DNA of 64,000 bases from Pseudomonadota bacterium (GCA_018241525.1 JAFEDR010000009.1:124001-188000), one strand, 5' to 3'; numbered from the stretch's first letter, positions 22,880 through 32,635 are shown. Translations and numbers: made by a program. Notes: generated from the letters alone by a model not told the origin.

Positions 22880-25618
22880 TCAGACCGGGCAGCGGCACCA
22901 GACGCGGGTGCCGCCCTGACGCCGGCGATGGATCTTGAGCGCTCCGCCGATCGCGTGCGCCCGGTAGCGCATGATGCGCAGCCCCATTCCGCCCGGCGCA
23001 CCGGTCGCCGTTCCGATGCCGACACCGTCGTCGCTGACCGTGAGCTCGAGAGCGCTTGCGTGGCCGCGCATCGAGATGCGGATCTCGCGTGCCTTGCCGT
23101 GCTTGGCGGCGTTGTTCACGGCCTCCTGCGCGATCCGGTACAGGTGGCTCGCCTCGGCCTCCGGCAGGCGCACGCCGGCCGTTGCGCGCGAGCGGAACGT
23201 GATGCGGGTGCCGTAGGCGATCCGCGAGCGGCGCACCAGGTCGCGCAGCGCCGCGACCAGGCCACCGTCGTCGAGCGATACCGGCGCGAGCCCGCGCGCG
23301 ATCGCGCGGGTGCTGTCGATCGCGTGGTTCACGACCGCGATCGCCTCGTTGAGGTGCAGCCGCGCGGTCGCCCGGTCATCGTCCGTGCGCGTCGCCAGCG
23401 ACTTCAGCATCAGCGCGACGCCGGTCAGCTCCTGGCCGAGACCGTCGTGCAACTCGCGCCCGAGCCGGTGCCGCTCGCGCGAGACGACGTCGAGGATTTC
23501 GTGCTCGAGGCGGCGGTGCTCGGTGACGTCGGTCACGACGACGATGCGCCGCTTGCCGCTCGGCAGGTCGATCTCGCGGCCGGCCACCTCGGCCTCGAAC
23601 CAGGAGCCATCGGCGCGCTGCAGGCGCGCCGGCACGCCGCGCCCGTCCAGCAGCGGCAGCGGGTCTCCGGGACTCGCCAGCGCCGCCGCCAGCTGCACGG
23701 CCGCGGCCGGCGCGCGCGCCGCCCCGCCGTCCGACGGCGCGCCGAACATCCGCGCGAACGCCGCGTTGGTGAACTCGATCGCGCCGGCGCCGTCGAGCAC
23801 GGCGACCGCCTCGACCATCGTGTCGACGATCGCGCCGTGCGTGCTCAGCCGTTCCTCGTTACGCCGGCGCACGTCGACGTCCATGCAGGCCCCGACCAGG
23901 CGGGTGGCGGCGCCCGTCTCGCCGCGCTCGATCACGCGCGCGCGCACCTGGATCCACCGGTACTCACCGCCCGGGTCCCGGAAGCGGTAGTCGGTCGCGA
24001 TCGATTCGCAGCGCCCGGTGCGCAGATCGTCGAGGTCGGCCGACAGGCGGGCGCGGTCGCCCTCGTGAACCGCGGCGAGGACCTCCTCGAGGGTACTCGG
24101 CTCCTGCGTCTCCTTGAGGCCCCGGCGTCGCGGCCAGTCCGACAGCCACGCGAGGCCCCCCTCGCCGACGTGCCAGTCCCAGAGGCCGATGTCCGAGCCA
24201 TCGGCCGTCGCCTCGAGGCGCGCCTCGCTGGCCCGCAGCGCCAGCTCGAGGCGCTTCAGCGTGTCGATCTCGACGGAGACGCCGACCACCTTGGTCGGCC
24301 GGCCGGCGGCATCGCGATCGACCACGCGGCCACGGTCGAGCAGCCAGCGATATGCCCCGTCCGGCGTGCGGATCCGGAACTCGGCCTCGTAGAAGCCCGA
24401 GGCGTCGGCGCGCGGCCCGGCGAAGACGCCGGCATGCGCCGCGAGGTCGTCCGGGTGGACGTCGCTCAGCCAGGTCTCGCGCCGGCCGCGGGCCTCCTCC
24501 GGGCCGAGGTCGTAGCCCGCCGTGCGGTGCCAGTGCGTGTTGCCGAGCAGCGCATCACTCGCGACGTCGTACTCCCACACCGGCAGGCGCGCTGCGTCGA
24601 TGATGAACTCGTAGCGCTCGTGCACCGACCGCAGCTCGTCCTCGAGCCGCTTGCGCTCATTGACCGAGAAGCAGACGCCGACGTAGCGCAGCGCCCGGCC
24701 GGCCTCGTCGCGCTCGGTGACGCTGCCGCGCTCGTGCAGCCAGTGCCAGTCGCCGGCGCGCGTCCGGACGCGGTACTCGGTGATGTAGTGATCCGCCGAG
24801 CCGCTGCGGCAATCGCGGTCGGCGGCCATGAACCCGGCGCGATCGTCCGGGTGGATCAGCGCCAGCCAGCGTTCGGCGCGGTTCGCGCCGCGGCAGGCGT
24901 CGATGTTGACGCGCTCGCACCAGTCGTCGAACCAGTCGCCGTCGCCCTTGACGTCGCTGTCCCAGATGCCGATGTTCGTGCCGCCGACCGCGGCGTTCAG
25001 GCGATGCGTGCTGAGGCGCAGGCGGTCGGAGTCGCGGTGCCGCTGGACCACGAAGGAGGCGAGCGAAGCCGCGAAGCGGATCAGGTCAAGTTCGTCCGGC
25101 GAGGGCGCGTGCGGTTCGTGGTAGTAGAGCGCGAGCGTGCCGAGCAGGCGCCGCTCGTCGTCGAAGAACGGCACGGACCAGCAGGCACGCAGCGCGTGAC
25201 CGACCGCGAGCGCCCCCGACTTGGACCAGAGCGGCGAGGTGGCGATGTCCTCGACGATCACCAGCTCGCCGCGAGCCGCGGCCGTGCCGCAGCTGCCGCG
25301 GCCATCGAGGATCTCGACCGGGTCGATCGCGCGCACGTACTCGGCGGGCAGGTGCGGTGCCGCGGCCGGCCGCAGGTGCGTACCGGCCGCGTTCGCGGTC
25401 AGCACGCTGCACAGCAGGCCGGGCGACCAGGTCTCGACGTAGTGGGCAAGCCCGTCGAGCAGCGCCTCGAGCGGCGCGCCGGATCCGAGCAGGGCCAGCA
25501 GCCGCACCTGCGCGTGCAGCGGGTCGGGACCGGCGGTCGTACCGAAGCGCGGCGCCCGGTCGAGGATCTTCTCGACGGACGATGCCCAGTTGTTGTTCTG
25601 CGAAGCTGCCAACGGCAA
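22880..25618 (-). CDS. Multi-PAS sensor histidine kinase (NarL/DesK-type)
   Basis: 912 residues with no signal peptide or TM segment, so it is a soluble sensor. A GAF domain (about 35-195) is followed by four PAS/PAC modules (about 205-330, 340-455, 465-590, 595-700). PAC ends are visible at RALRYVGVCFS, PTKVVGVSVEID and ATRLVGACMDVD. Next come a HisKA_3 dimerisation domain with the phospho-acceptor histidine in RELHDGLGQ (about residue 724) and an HATPase with AVNNAAKHGKA and SDDGVGIG. HisKA_3 kinases normally signal to LuxR/NarL-type response regulators, but none is encoded nearby, making this an orphan kinase. Its ligand is unknown. Confidence 0.92.
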   Translation of the reverse strand: MPLAASQNNNWASSVEKILDRAPRFGTTAGPDPLHAQVRLLALLGSGAPLEALLDGLAHYVETWSPGLLCSVLTANAAGTHLRPAAAPHLPAEYVRAIDPVEILDGRGSCGTAAARGELVIVEDIATSPLWSKSGALAVGHALRACWSVPFFDDERRLLGTLALYYHEPHAPSPDELDLIRFAASLASFVVQRHRDSDRLRLSTHRLNAAVGGTNIGIWDSDVKGDGDWFDDWCERVNIDACRGANRAERWLALIHPDDRAGFMAADRDCRSGSADHYITEYRVRTRAGDWHWLHERGSVTERDEAGRALRYVGVCFSVNERKRLEDELRSVHERYEFIIDAARLPVWEYDVASDALLGNTHWHRTAGYDLGPEEARGRRETWLSDVHPDDLAAHAGVFAGPRADASGFYEAEFRIRTPDGAYRWLLDRGRVVDRDAAGRPTKVVGVSVEIDTLKRLELALRASEARLEATADGSDIGLWDWHVGEGGLAWLSDWPRRRGLKETQEPSTLEEVLAAVHEGDRARLSADLDDLRTGRCESIATDYRFRDPGGEYRWIQVRARVIERGETGAATRLVGACMDVDVRRRNEERLSTHGAIVDTMVEAVAVLDGAGAIEFTNAAFARMFGAPSDGGAARAPAAAVQLAAALASPGDPLPLLDGRGVPARLQRADGSWFEAEVAGREIDLPSGKRRIVVVTDVTEHRRLEHEILDVVSRERHRLGRELHDGLGQELTGVALMLKSLATRTDDDRATARLHLNEAIAVVNHAIDSTRAIARGLAPVSLDDGGLVAALRDLVRRSRIAYGTRITFRSRATAGVRLPEAEASHLYRIAQEAVNNAAKHGKAREIRISMRGHASALELTVSDDGVGIGTATGAPGGMGLRIMRYRAHAIGGALKIHRRRQGGTRVWCRCPV

Positions 25619-25716
25619 TCCCCCCTGCCGTCCTCGGGAGGTTAGGGACGACGGCCGCGCCCCGCAACCCTGCCGGCGTTGCGGACCCGCGGACCGTGGG
25701 CAACGAGCCTCCGCCC

Positions 25717-25800
25717 CGCCCCGGTCGGTGCGGCCATCCTCCGGGGCGAGCCCGGCTGAAGACGGCGGCCGGGCGCGCAGGCCCGGCCGTCGCCGGGCTC
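25717..25800 (-). terminator. Tandem GC-rich hairpins after gfa
   Basis: Starting at the gfa stop codon, a long hairpin (25748-25800) pairs GAGCCCGGC with GCCGGGCTC outside and GGCCGGGC with GCCCGGCC inside around a 6-nt loop. A second 8-bp stem (CGCCCCGG / CCGGGGCG, 25717-25748) follows at once. Both lie between gfa and the histidine kinase on the minus strand. Without a T-tract the mode of termination is uncertain, but the position is right for the end of the fghA-gfa transcript. Confidence 0.55.
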
Positions 25801-26377
25801 AGGCCCGGAGGACGCCCTTTGCCTTGGCCGCGTGGGTGGCGATCGCGTCCATCAGCACCGGTGACAGGCAATCGTAGGGCTCGAGCGAGAGCTCGCGCAG
25901 CCGAGCACGAACGACCCCCATCTGGTCGGGTCTCGCGGCGCCAGCCTCGATCACGGAAGAGACGAAGGCCGCGAATTCCGGCGCCGACCAGCCCTTGTCC
26001 TTCGATAGCTCCACGTGAACGAAGTCGAGGCCGTAGAACGGATGACCCGGGTTCTCGATGCGCCCGTACAGGTGCACGCCGCAGCCCGCGCAGGCATGGC
26101 GCTGGATGGCGGCCGACGCATCGACGACCTTGAGCTTGTGGCCGTTCGCGGTCACGGACAGGTTTTCCTTCGGCACCACCGCGACCACCGAGAACATCGC
26201 GCCCGCGGGCTTCCAGCACTTCGTGCAGCCGCAGGCGTGGTTGTGCGCGACGTTGCCCCGGATCGAGACGGTGACCGGATCCTGGGCGCAATGGCAGCGG
26301 AGCGTGCCGCCCTGGAAGTTCGGGTCGCCCTTCGCGACGCCGCGGTCGACCGACGGATGAATCGAGATCGTGCTCAT
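25799..26377 (-). CDS. gfa: S-(hydroxymethyl)glutathione synthase, GFA family
   Basis: A 192-residue glutathione-dependent formaldehyde-activating enzyme. Zinc ligands occur in [21 protein letters not shown] and [13 protein letters not shown], and the length matches Gfa (about 190). It speeds the addition of formaldehyde to glutathione in the cytoplasm. The ATG overlaps the fghA stop codon (ATGA), so the pair is translationally coupled. The middle enzyme of the pathway, S-(hydroxymethyl)glutathione dehydrogenase, is not in the window. Confidence 0.92.
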   Translation of the reverse strand: MSTISIHPSVDRGVAKGDPNFQGGTLRCHCAQDPVTVSIRGNVAHNHACGCTKCWKPAGAMFSVVAVVPKENLSVTANGHKLKVVDASAAIQRHACAGCGVHLYGRIENPGHPFYGLDFVHVELSKDKGWSAPEFAAFVSSVIEAGAARPDQMGVVRARLRELSLEPYDCLSPVLMDAIATHAAKAKGVLRA

Positions 26378-27237
26378 GTCCCGCCCTCCTCGTGTAGCCG
26401 CGCGTGATGCCAGCGCAGGTGGTCCTCGATGAAGGTCGCGATGAAGTAGTAGCTGTGGTCGTAGCCGGGATGGCGGCGCAGCGTCAGCGCGAGGCCGGCC
26501 GCGGCGCACTCGGCCTCGAGCCGTTCGGGGCGCAGCTGCTCCGCAAGGAAGCGGTCCGCGAGGCCCTGGTCGACCAGCAGCGCCGGTACGCGCGCGCCGG
26601 CACGGATCAGCGCGCAGGCGTCGTAGCGCGCCCAGGCGGCACGATCCTCGCCGAGGTAGCCACGGAACGCCTTCTGGCCCCAGGGAACCTCGCTCGGCGC
26701 GACGATCGGCGCGAACGCAGACACGGCCGCATAGCGTCCCGGCTCGCGCAGCGCGAGCACGAGCGCACCGTGGCCACCCATCGAGTGGCCGAGGATGCTC
26801 TGCCGGCGCGGGTCGGCCGGGAAGTTCGCGGCCACGAGCGCCGGCAGCTCGCGGGCGACGTAGGAGTACATCCGGTAGTGCCGATCGAACGGCGGCACGG
26901 TTGCATCGAGGTAGAAGCCGGCACCGAGGCCGAAGTCGTAGGCCTCGGCCGGGTCGCCGGGAACGCCCTCGCCGCGCGGACTCGTGTCGGGAGCGACCAG
27001 CAGCAGACCGAGCTCGGCGGCGATGCGCTGCGCGCCCGCCTTGACGGTGAAGTTCTCCTCGGTGCACGTGAGCCCGGCCAGGAACCAGACGACCGGGACC
27101 GCGCGCTCGCGGGCCTGCGGCGGCCGGAACACGGCAAAGCGCATCGCGGTGCCAGTCGACTCGCTCGCGTGCCGGTAGAAACCCTGCACGCCGCCGAAGG
27201 CGGCGTGCTCCGCGAGCACCTCGAGCGCGCCGCTCAT
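26374..27237 (-). CDS. fghA: S-formylglutathione hydrolase
   Basis: A 287-residue esterase-D family protein. [27 protein letters not shown], the nucleophile elbow [12 protein letters not shown], the acid region [11 protein letters not shown] and YDHSYYFI with the catalytic histidine match S-formylglutathione hydrolases closely. It hydrolyses S-formylglutathione to formate and glutathione, the last step of thiol-dependent formaldehyde oxidation. It is the first gene of a two-gene unit with gfa. Formaldehyde could come from demethylation reactions or C1 compounds. Confidence 0.94.
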   Translation of the reverse strand: MSGALEVLAEHAAFGGVQGFYRHASESTGTAMRFAVFRPPQARERAVPVVWFLAGLTCTEENFTVKAGAQRIAAELGLLLVAPDTSPRGEGVPGDPAEAYDFGLGAGFYLDATVPPFDRHYRMYSYVARELPALVAANFPADPRRQSILGHSMGGHGALVLALREPGRYAAVSAFAPIVAPSEVPWGQKAFRGYLGEDRAAWARYDACALIRAGARVPALLVDQGLADRFLAEQLRPERLEAECAAAGLALTLRRHPGYDHSYYFIATFIEDHLRWHHARLHEEGGT

Positions 27238-27409
27238 CGTGCGCGGTCCCGGGGTGAACCGCGGCCGGTGCGCGTCGGCGATTCTGGTCGGCGCGGCGTT
27301 CCGGTCTTCATCCCGGGATCATAGCCGGGCCCTGCCGCCTGCGCCCGCGTCGGGCCCAGCCAACGCCGGCAGGGATGCGCTCGCGCCGAAGGGCTCGCGG
27401 ATTCCAAGC

Positions 27410-28444
27410 TCAGGAGGGCTTCAACACGTCGCTGCCCAGGAGCGCCTCGAACTGCTGGCGGTAGGCGAACAGCCCCGGCGCTCCCCCGGTGTGCAGGAAC
27501 ACGACCTGGGCGCCACGGGGGAAGTGCCCCGCTCGGGCCCGCGCGATGAGTCCCGCGAAGGCCTTGCCCGTGTAGGTCGGGTCGAGCAGCAGTCCCTCGA
27601 GTCGCGCGGCCACGAGGATCGCGCGCAGGGTCGCGGGACCGGCCATGCCGTAGCCGCCGTCGACGTGGGCGTCGTCGACCTCGACATCGAGAGCGCTCGC
27701 CGCGTGTGGGCAGCCGAGGTAGTCGAGCACCGTCTCGGCCTCGGCGCGGACCTTGGCGACCTGCACCGCCCGCGGCTGGCGTACGCTGACGCCGAGTAGG
27801 TGCGCATCGACCCCGAACGCGGCAAGGCCCGCGGCGAGCCCCGCCTGGGTGCCACTCGAGCCGGTTGCGTGGACGATCCAGTCGATCGGGATCGCACGCG
27901 CGTTCGCCTGCGCCGCGAGCTCGAATACGCACTCGACGTAGCCGAGCGCGCCGACCCGGTTCGATCCGCCGCCCGGGATCACGTACGGCCGCCGCCCCTG
28001 GCGGCGCGCCTGCTCGCTCTCCGCCGCGAGCTCGCGCGTCATGTCGGTGCCAGCCGCGACATAGCGCAGCGATTCGACGCCGTACAACCGGTCGAGGAAG
28101 ACGTTGCCGCTTTCCTCGAAGTCGCGGTCGGTGTCCGGCACGCGCCGTTCGAGGATCGCGCGGCAACCGAGCCCGAGCCGCGCGGCGGCACCGGCCGTCT
28201 GGCGGACGTGGTTGGACTGCACGGCCCCCTGCGTGATCAACAGGTCCGCCTGCTGGCTCAGCGCCTCGCCGAGGAGGTACTCGAGCTTGCGGACCTTGTT
28301 GCCGCCGCCGGCGGCCTGGGTGCAGTCATCGCGCTTCACCCAGAAGGTCGCGCCGCAGTCCAGCCACTGCGTGAGGCGTGGCATCGGCTCGAGCGGCGTC
28401 GGCTGGTCGATCAGGCGGACGCGGGGGAATCGGCTGAGCAGCAC
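27410..28444 (-). CDS. PLP-dependent D-cysteine desulfhydrase / ACC-deaminase family
   Basis: A 344-residue fold-type II PLP enzyme. The PLP lysine lies in AAGGGNKVRKLEYLL, the QGAVQSNHVRQTAGAAARLG block follows, and IPGGGSNRVGALGYVE and ATGSSGTQAGLAAG form the phosphate-binding loops. These match D-cysteine desulfhydrase (DcyD) and its relatives, which release pyruvate, ammonia and H2S from D-cysteine; ACC deaminase shares the fold. A role in D-amino-acid use or detoxification is likely. The gene stands alone on the minus strand. Confidence 0.88.
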   Translation of the reverse strand: MLLSRFPRVRLIDQPTPLEPMPRLTQWLDCGATFWVKRDDCTQAAGGGNKVRKLEYLLGEALSQQADLLITQGAVQSNHVRQTAGAAARLGLGCRAILERRVPDTDRDFEESGNVFLDRLYGVESLRYVAAGTDMTRELAAESEQARRQGRRPYVIPGGGSNRVGALGYVECVFELAAQANARAIPIDWIVHATGSSGTQAGLAAGLAAFGVDAHLLGVSVRQPRAVQVAKVRAEAETVLDYLGCPHAASALDVEVDDAHVDGGYGMAGPATLRAILVAARLEGLLLDPTYTGKAFAGLIARARAGHFPRGAQVVFLHTGGAPGLFAYRQQFEALLGSDVLKPS

Positions 28445-28516
28445 GGGGGGGTCCTGGCGGTGGGGCGGAGACCCGGATCATAAACGGAGCGCACCGCCGG
28501 AACCGCGGGCAACCTC

Positions 28517-28550
28517 GCCCGGCCGCGGCGGCAGGCCGTCGCGGCCGGGC
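28517..28550 (-). terminator. Strong hairpin after the nuclease gene
   Basis: A perfect 11-bp stem (GCCCGGCCGCG / CGCGGCCGGGC) with a 12-nt loop begins 16 bp beyond the nuclease stop codon on the minus strand. It precedes the next minus-strand gene by more than 70 bp. No T-run follows. Confidence 0.55.
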
Positions 28551-28566
28551 GGAACCGCCGCCGGCC

Positions 28567-29523
28567 TCAGTGGCCGAGCACCTGGTCGAGCAGGTGCGCG
28601 AGCCGTGCCCCGGCGAGCGCCAGCTGCATCGGCACCAGCGCCCTGGCGTCCTGCTGGTAGCCCGCGTCCAGCACGACGGTGTCGTTGAGCGGCTCGAAGC
28701 AGGCGAACCCCTCGAAGTTGTACGCGGTCGAGCGCGCGAGCGCGTTGCTCTCGAGTGCCCAGTCGAGTGGCGACTTCGTCAGCCGCGCCGCGGCGACACC
28801 CTGCGCCTGCTGCGCCAGCCGATCGAGCTTGGCCGGCGACACGCCGCTGCGATTGCTGAGCGCGAGGCCGTTCGACAGGTTCACGAAGTCGCTGTCCCAG
28901 ACGCCGTGCAGCTTCTTCTGGCCGCGGGTCTGCACGCCGGCGAGCGCGACGAACACGTCGTTGCCGCCACGGTCGGTGGCGTTGCCCTCGTCGTCGGTAA
29001 CGCCATCCAGGTAGGCGTTGGTGGCCGCGTGCAGCGGCTGGTGCAGGTCGCCAACCAGGTGGACGATCCACTTCAGCGCCTCGTTGCGATCGCGCGTCGC
29101 GGCCGACGCATCACCGAGCACGCGGACCAGGTCGTTGATCTTCTGCGTCGCGCACTCGCCGCTGGCGGGACACCAGGTGGGCGTCGCCGGCACCTCGCCG
29201 CAGGCCGGGATATCGTCGAAGTGCCGGAGCGGCTTGTTGGCGGAGGTCGAGCGGATCTCGTCCGCCCAGGTCGCGACCTGCTCGAGCGTCGTGCGCCCGG
29301 AGGGCCGCCCGGACTTGTCGAGATCCCCGGCCAGCAGCGCACCCACCTGCGCGCGCGTCGACTCGCTGATCAGCCGGTCGGCGATGCCGCCGACAATCCG
29401 GTGGCCGACCGGTCCCCAGGCCTGCGCCGGGGTGGTCGCGAGCAGCACCGCGACGACCAGCAGCGCCCGGCCAAATCCGCTTACCGCGCCGTGACCACGG
29501 CGCTCCTGCCTCTCGTTGTCCAT
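28567..29523 (-). CDS. S1/P1-family zinc nuclease, exported
   Basis: 318 residues from the ATG at 29523, chosen for its GGGAG site and because a signal peptide follows (ALLVVAVLLATTPAQA). Cleavage after AQA would leave an N-terminal tryptophan (WGPVGHRIVG). That is the feature S1/P1 nucleases use to bind zinc through the chain terminus. Further zinc ligands appear in HFDDIPAC, KWIVHLVGDLHQPLH and GGNDVFV. The enzyme degrades single-stranded DNA and RNA and removes 3'-phosphates outside the inner membrane, probably for phosphate or nucleoside scavenging. It is divergent from the patatin gene across 283 bp in which I see no clear motif. Confidence 0.92.
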   Translation of the reverse strand: MDNERQERRGHGAVSGFGRALLVVAVLLATTPAQAWGPVGHRIVGGIADRLISESTRAQVGALLAGDLDKSGRPSGRTTLEQVATWADEIRSTSANKPLRHFDDIPACGEVPATPTWCPASGECATQKINDLVRVLGDASAATRDRNEALKWIVHLVGDLHQPLHAATNAYLDGVTDDEGNATDRGGNDVFVALAGVQTRGQKKLHGVWDSDFVNLSNGLALSNRSGVSPAKLDRLAQQAQGVAAARLTKSPLDWALESNALARSTAYNFEGFACFEPLNDTVVLDAGYQQDARALVPMQLALAGARLAHLLDQVLGH

Positions 29524-29806
29524 GGTCTCGCACTCCCTTGGAGACGTTGCTGAACGGCACCCGGGGCGCGGCACGTCGGTCGCGCCCCTCACCAGACCTG
29601 TCGCGAGCGGCAACAGCGTCCCGGCCGGCGACGCGAAGTCGCGCCGCGGATTGCTTGGTGCACCGCACCAGCGCACGCCCGCGGTCCCGCGCGGTCCGGG
29701 CTGAGATCGCGGACAATCCGGCTACAGAGCTTCTAGCAGCGCGGCATGACGCTCCGTTGAACCGGGATACCCGGTGCACGGACCCGTCGCCCCGGGAGGG
29801 ACCCCC

Positions 29807-32041
29807 ATGTCGAGCGATCAGCCCACCGCCGCGCCAGCCCAGCCAGCCCAGCCGGTCCGCCGCTTCGAGGAGGTGCATCGCGACGAGCGCGCGCGCCTCG
29901 GCCTCAATCCCGATCTCGCCGCGCTCGACGGTGCCGGGCTGGCCTTCTCGGGCGGCGGGATCCGCTCTGCCTCCTTCGCGCTTGGCGTGCTGCAGGTGCT
30001 GCTGAACGAAGGCGCGTTCCGGCGCATCGACTACCTCTCCACGGTCTCCGGCGGCGGCTACCTCGGTGCCGCGATCTCCTGGTGGCTGCACCGCGCGGCG
30101 CTCGATCCGCTCGCGGAGGTCGCGCCCGGCGCGCGCGCGGGCGGCGGCGAGGGGCGCAGTCGCTACGAGGCATTCCGCCAGCAGTTCGGCTCCAAGGTGC
30201 AGGGCGCGCGCACGCTCGCCGGTTCGCACCCGGCGTCAGACTGGACGGCCTCCAACTGGCTCGCCTACGTCCGCCAGCACGGCAACTACCTGCAGCCGAA
30301 GGGCGTCGGCTACGCCTCGCTCGCGGCCTCGGCGCTGCGCGTCTGCCTCTACCCGCTGTTCGTCTACGGCATCGCGCTCACCGGCCTGTTCGCGCTGGTA
30401 CGCTCGCCTGCGGAGGCGCTCGGCGTGCCGCTCGTCGAGCTGACCGGGCTCACGGTCGCCGCGGTCGCCTGCGTGGCACTTGTCGCGATGAGCTGGATCT
30501 ACGGCCCGGCGACCTGGTTCGCGAGCTTCCTCGGCGCCGCTGCCTCGGCTTTCCTGTACCGCCAGCGGACCCGCTTTCGCGCGAACTCCGGCTGGCTGCT
30601 GTCGGCGATCGTGGTCGGGCTGCTGCTGGCGAGCATCCCCGCGCTGCACGACCTGCTTGCCGCCCGGGGCAGGCACTGGCTCGCGTCGCTGTCGTCCCTC
30701 GGCCTGGGTGCGATCGGCACGGCCTACCAGTTCGTGAAGGGCCGCGCCCAGGAGCGGACGCCCGGCTGGCTCGGGCCGCTGCGCCTCATCGTCACCGCGG
30801 CCCTCGTGATCTACGGGCTCCTGCTCGGCAGCTACTCGATCGCCGCCGTCTTCGACGCTCCGGTCGCGTGGGGCCTCGGCGCGCTCGCCTTCGCCGCCGC
30901 CTTCGGCTTCTTCGTCAACACGAACTACGCCGGGCTGGCGCGGCTCTACCGCGACCGGCTGATGGAGACGTTCCTGCCGGACACGCACACGGTCGCGCGC
31001 AATGCCTGGGACCTCGCGAAGCTCGCCGACCGGCAGAACGTCAGCGCGCTCGGCGGGCGACTGAGTGCCGCGGGGGAACTCGCGCCCGCGACCGCGGGGG
31101 ACTGCCCGCGACCGCTGCACCTCATCAACTGCAATGCCGTGCTGATGGACAGCCCGCGGGACCTCTACCGCAATCGAGGCGGCGACAGCTTCGTGATATC
31201 GGCGCGCTGGTCGGGCTGCGACGCCACCGGCTGGATCCCGACCGCGCGCCTCGGCGACGGCGCGATGTCGCTGCCGACCGCGATGTCGATCTCCGGCGCG
31301 GCCGCAAACCCGAACGCCGCGCCGAACGGGCTCGGCATCACGCGCAACCGCTGGGTCTCGTTCCTGATGTCGCTGTTCAACGTGCGGCTCGGCTACTGGA
31401 TGTCGAACCCGGCCCGCGCCGGCGCGCGGCCGTCGAACCGGCCGAACCTGTGGTTCCCGGGCTTCCGCCAGGGCCTACTCGGCCGCGGCCTCAGCGAGGA
31501 GGCGCACTTCATCGAGCTCACCGACGGCGGCCACTTCGACAACACCGCCCTCTACGAGCTGATCCGCCGTCGCACGCGCCTGATCATCGTCGCCGAGGCC
31601 GGTTGCGATCCGCGCTTCGCGATGGAGGACCTCGCAAACGCGATCGAGAAGGTGCGGGTCGACTTCTCCGTGTTCATCGAGTTCAAGGACCCGACGTACT
31701 CGCTCGAGGCGCTGCGCCCGCGCGGTCGTCGCGAGCTCGCGCCGCGCGGCTTCGCGATCGGCCGCATCCGCTACCCGAAGGGCAGCACGACCAGCCCCGA
31801 GTACCTGGATGGCGTGCTGGTCTACCTGCAGGCGGTTCCGACCGCCTCGATGCCGGCGGACATCGTCTCATACTGGCGTCGCCACGCCGACTTCCCGAAC
31901 GACACGACCGCGGACCAGTTCTTCACCGAGGAAAACCTCGAGGCCTATCGCGAGCTCGGCTATGCGATCGCGGGCGAGGTGCATCGCCACGCGCGCTCGG
32001 GTGAAGGCGCGCTCGCCGACATGCTCGGCCGCTTCGGCTAG
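29807..32041 (+). CDS. Membrane-associated patatin-like phospholipase
   Basis: 744 residues from the ATG at 29807 behind GGGAGGG; a GTG 33 bp upstream is less likely. The patatin domain is split by membrane segments. LAFSGGGIRSASFALG supplies the oxyanion hole, STVSGGGYLG the nucleophile (Ser81), and LTDGGHFDN the catalytic aspartate (Asp573) of the Ser-Asp dyad. Between them lie about six hydrophobic segments (roughly residues 175-390). Such long, integral-membrane patatins hydrolyse phospholipids or other acyl esters at the membrane. The gene is convergent with a cupin gene 18 bp away. Confidence 0.9.
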   Translation: MSSDQPTAAPAQPAQPVRRFEEVHRDERARLGLNPDLAALDGAGLAFSGGGIRSASFALGVLQVLLNEGAFRRIDYLSTVSGGGYLGAAISWWLHRAALDPLAEVAPGARAGGGEGRSRYEAFRQQFGSKVQGARTLAGSHPASDWTASNWLAYVRQHGNYLQPKGVGYASLAASALRVCLYPLFVYGIALTGLFALVRSPAEALGVPLVELTGLTVAAVACVALVAMSWIYGPATWFASFLGAAASAFLYRQRTRFRANSGWLLSAIVVGLLLASIPALHDLLAARGRHWLASLSSLGLGAIGTAYQFVKGRAQERTPGWLGPLRLIVTAALVIYGLLLGSYSIAAVFDAPVAWGLGALAFAAAFGFFVNTNYAGLARLYRDRLMETFLPDTHTVARNAWDLAKLADRQNVSALGGRLSAAGELAPATAGDCPRPLHLINCNAVLMDSPRDLYRNRGGDSFVISARWSGCDATGWIPTARLGDGAMSLPTAMSISGAAANPNAAPNGLGITRNRWVSFLMSLFNVRLGYWMSNPARAGARPSNRPNLWFPGFRQGLLGRGLSEEAHFIELTDGGHFDNTALYELIRRRTRLIIVAEAGCDPRFAMEDLANAIEKVRVDFSVFIEFKDPTYSLEALRPRGRRELAPRGFAIGRIRYPKGSTTSPEYLDGVLVYLQAVPTASMPADIVSYWRRHADFPNDTTADQFFTEENLEAYRELGYAIAGEVHRHARSGEGALADMLGRFG

Positions 32042-32059
32042 GCGCCGACGCGCGGGTGT

Positions 32060-32635
32060 TCAGCGCTGCCGCGCCCGGCGGGCGCGCACACGATCAGGCA
32101 GGCCGTCGTGCGGGCCCATCGGCCGCGGCGGCGGGTCGTGCCAGAAATCCGGGCGGTGCCGCTGGCTCGGATCGCACGGGTAGTGCACGCGGTTCTCGGG
32201 CTTTGAGGCCTCGCCGACCACGAGCAGGCGCACGTCGCTCCGCGTGTTGTTGAGAAACGTGTGGCAGAGCCCGGTGCCGGCGGGGAAGCCGACGGCATCG
32301 CCCGGCCGCAGCCGGTGGAGCTCGCCGTCGAGCCAGGCGTCGGGCGTGCCGGCGAGCACCAGCACGAACTCCTCCTCGGCGCTCTCGGCATGCGGGTAGG
32401 ACGTACGCCGCCCGGGCCGCAGGCGGACGTGGTGGATGCCGAGCCGCGTGAGCCCGAAGAGGCGCGCGAGCGGCGCGCCGATGCCCATCAGCTCATCGTC
32501 GCCTTCGTAGTGCGAGTCGTCGGCGCCCTCGAGCGCCGACCAGTGGCCGATGCACGCCGGGCGCGCCGCGGCGGGCTTCGGCCGGCGTTGACGCGGCGCC
32601 GGGCCGCTGCTCGGTCGCCGCTTGCGCTTCGCCAT
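32060..32635 (-). CDS. Cupin-domain protein
   Basis: 191 residues from the ATG at 32635, which has GGAGGCACGGAG upstream; the longer frame has no credible start. A basic, Pro-rich N-terminus (KRKRRPSS...) precedes a single cupin barrel. Motif 1 is RRTSYPHAESAEEEFVLVLAG and motif 2 is PAGTGLCHTFLNN, with potential His and Glu metal ligands. Such proteins act as sugar-binding, isomerase or dioxygenase-like enzymes, or as sensors. The C-terminal part (DFWHDPPPRPMGPHDG) is unusual. No function can be assigned. Confidence 0.78.
   Translation of the reverse strand: MAKRKRRPSSGPAPRQRRPKPAAARPACIGHWSALEGADDSHYEGDDELMGIGAPLARLFGLTRLGIHHVRLRPGRRTSYPHAESAEEEFVLVLAGTPDAWLDGELHRLRPGDAVGFPAGTGLCHTFLNNTRSDVRLLVVGEASKPENRVHYPCDPSQRHRPDFWHDPPPRPMGPHDGLPDRVRARRARQR

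Noticed and set aside
22928..25645. A 905-codon frame antisense to the histidine kinase
   Set aside because: Mirror of the kinase gene with no motif of its own.
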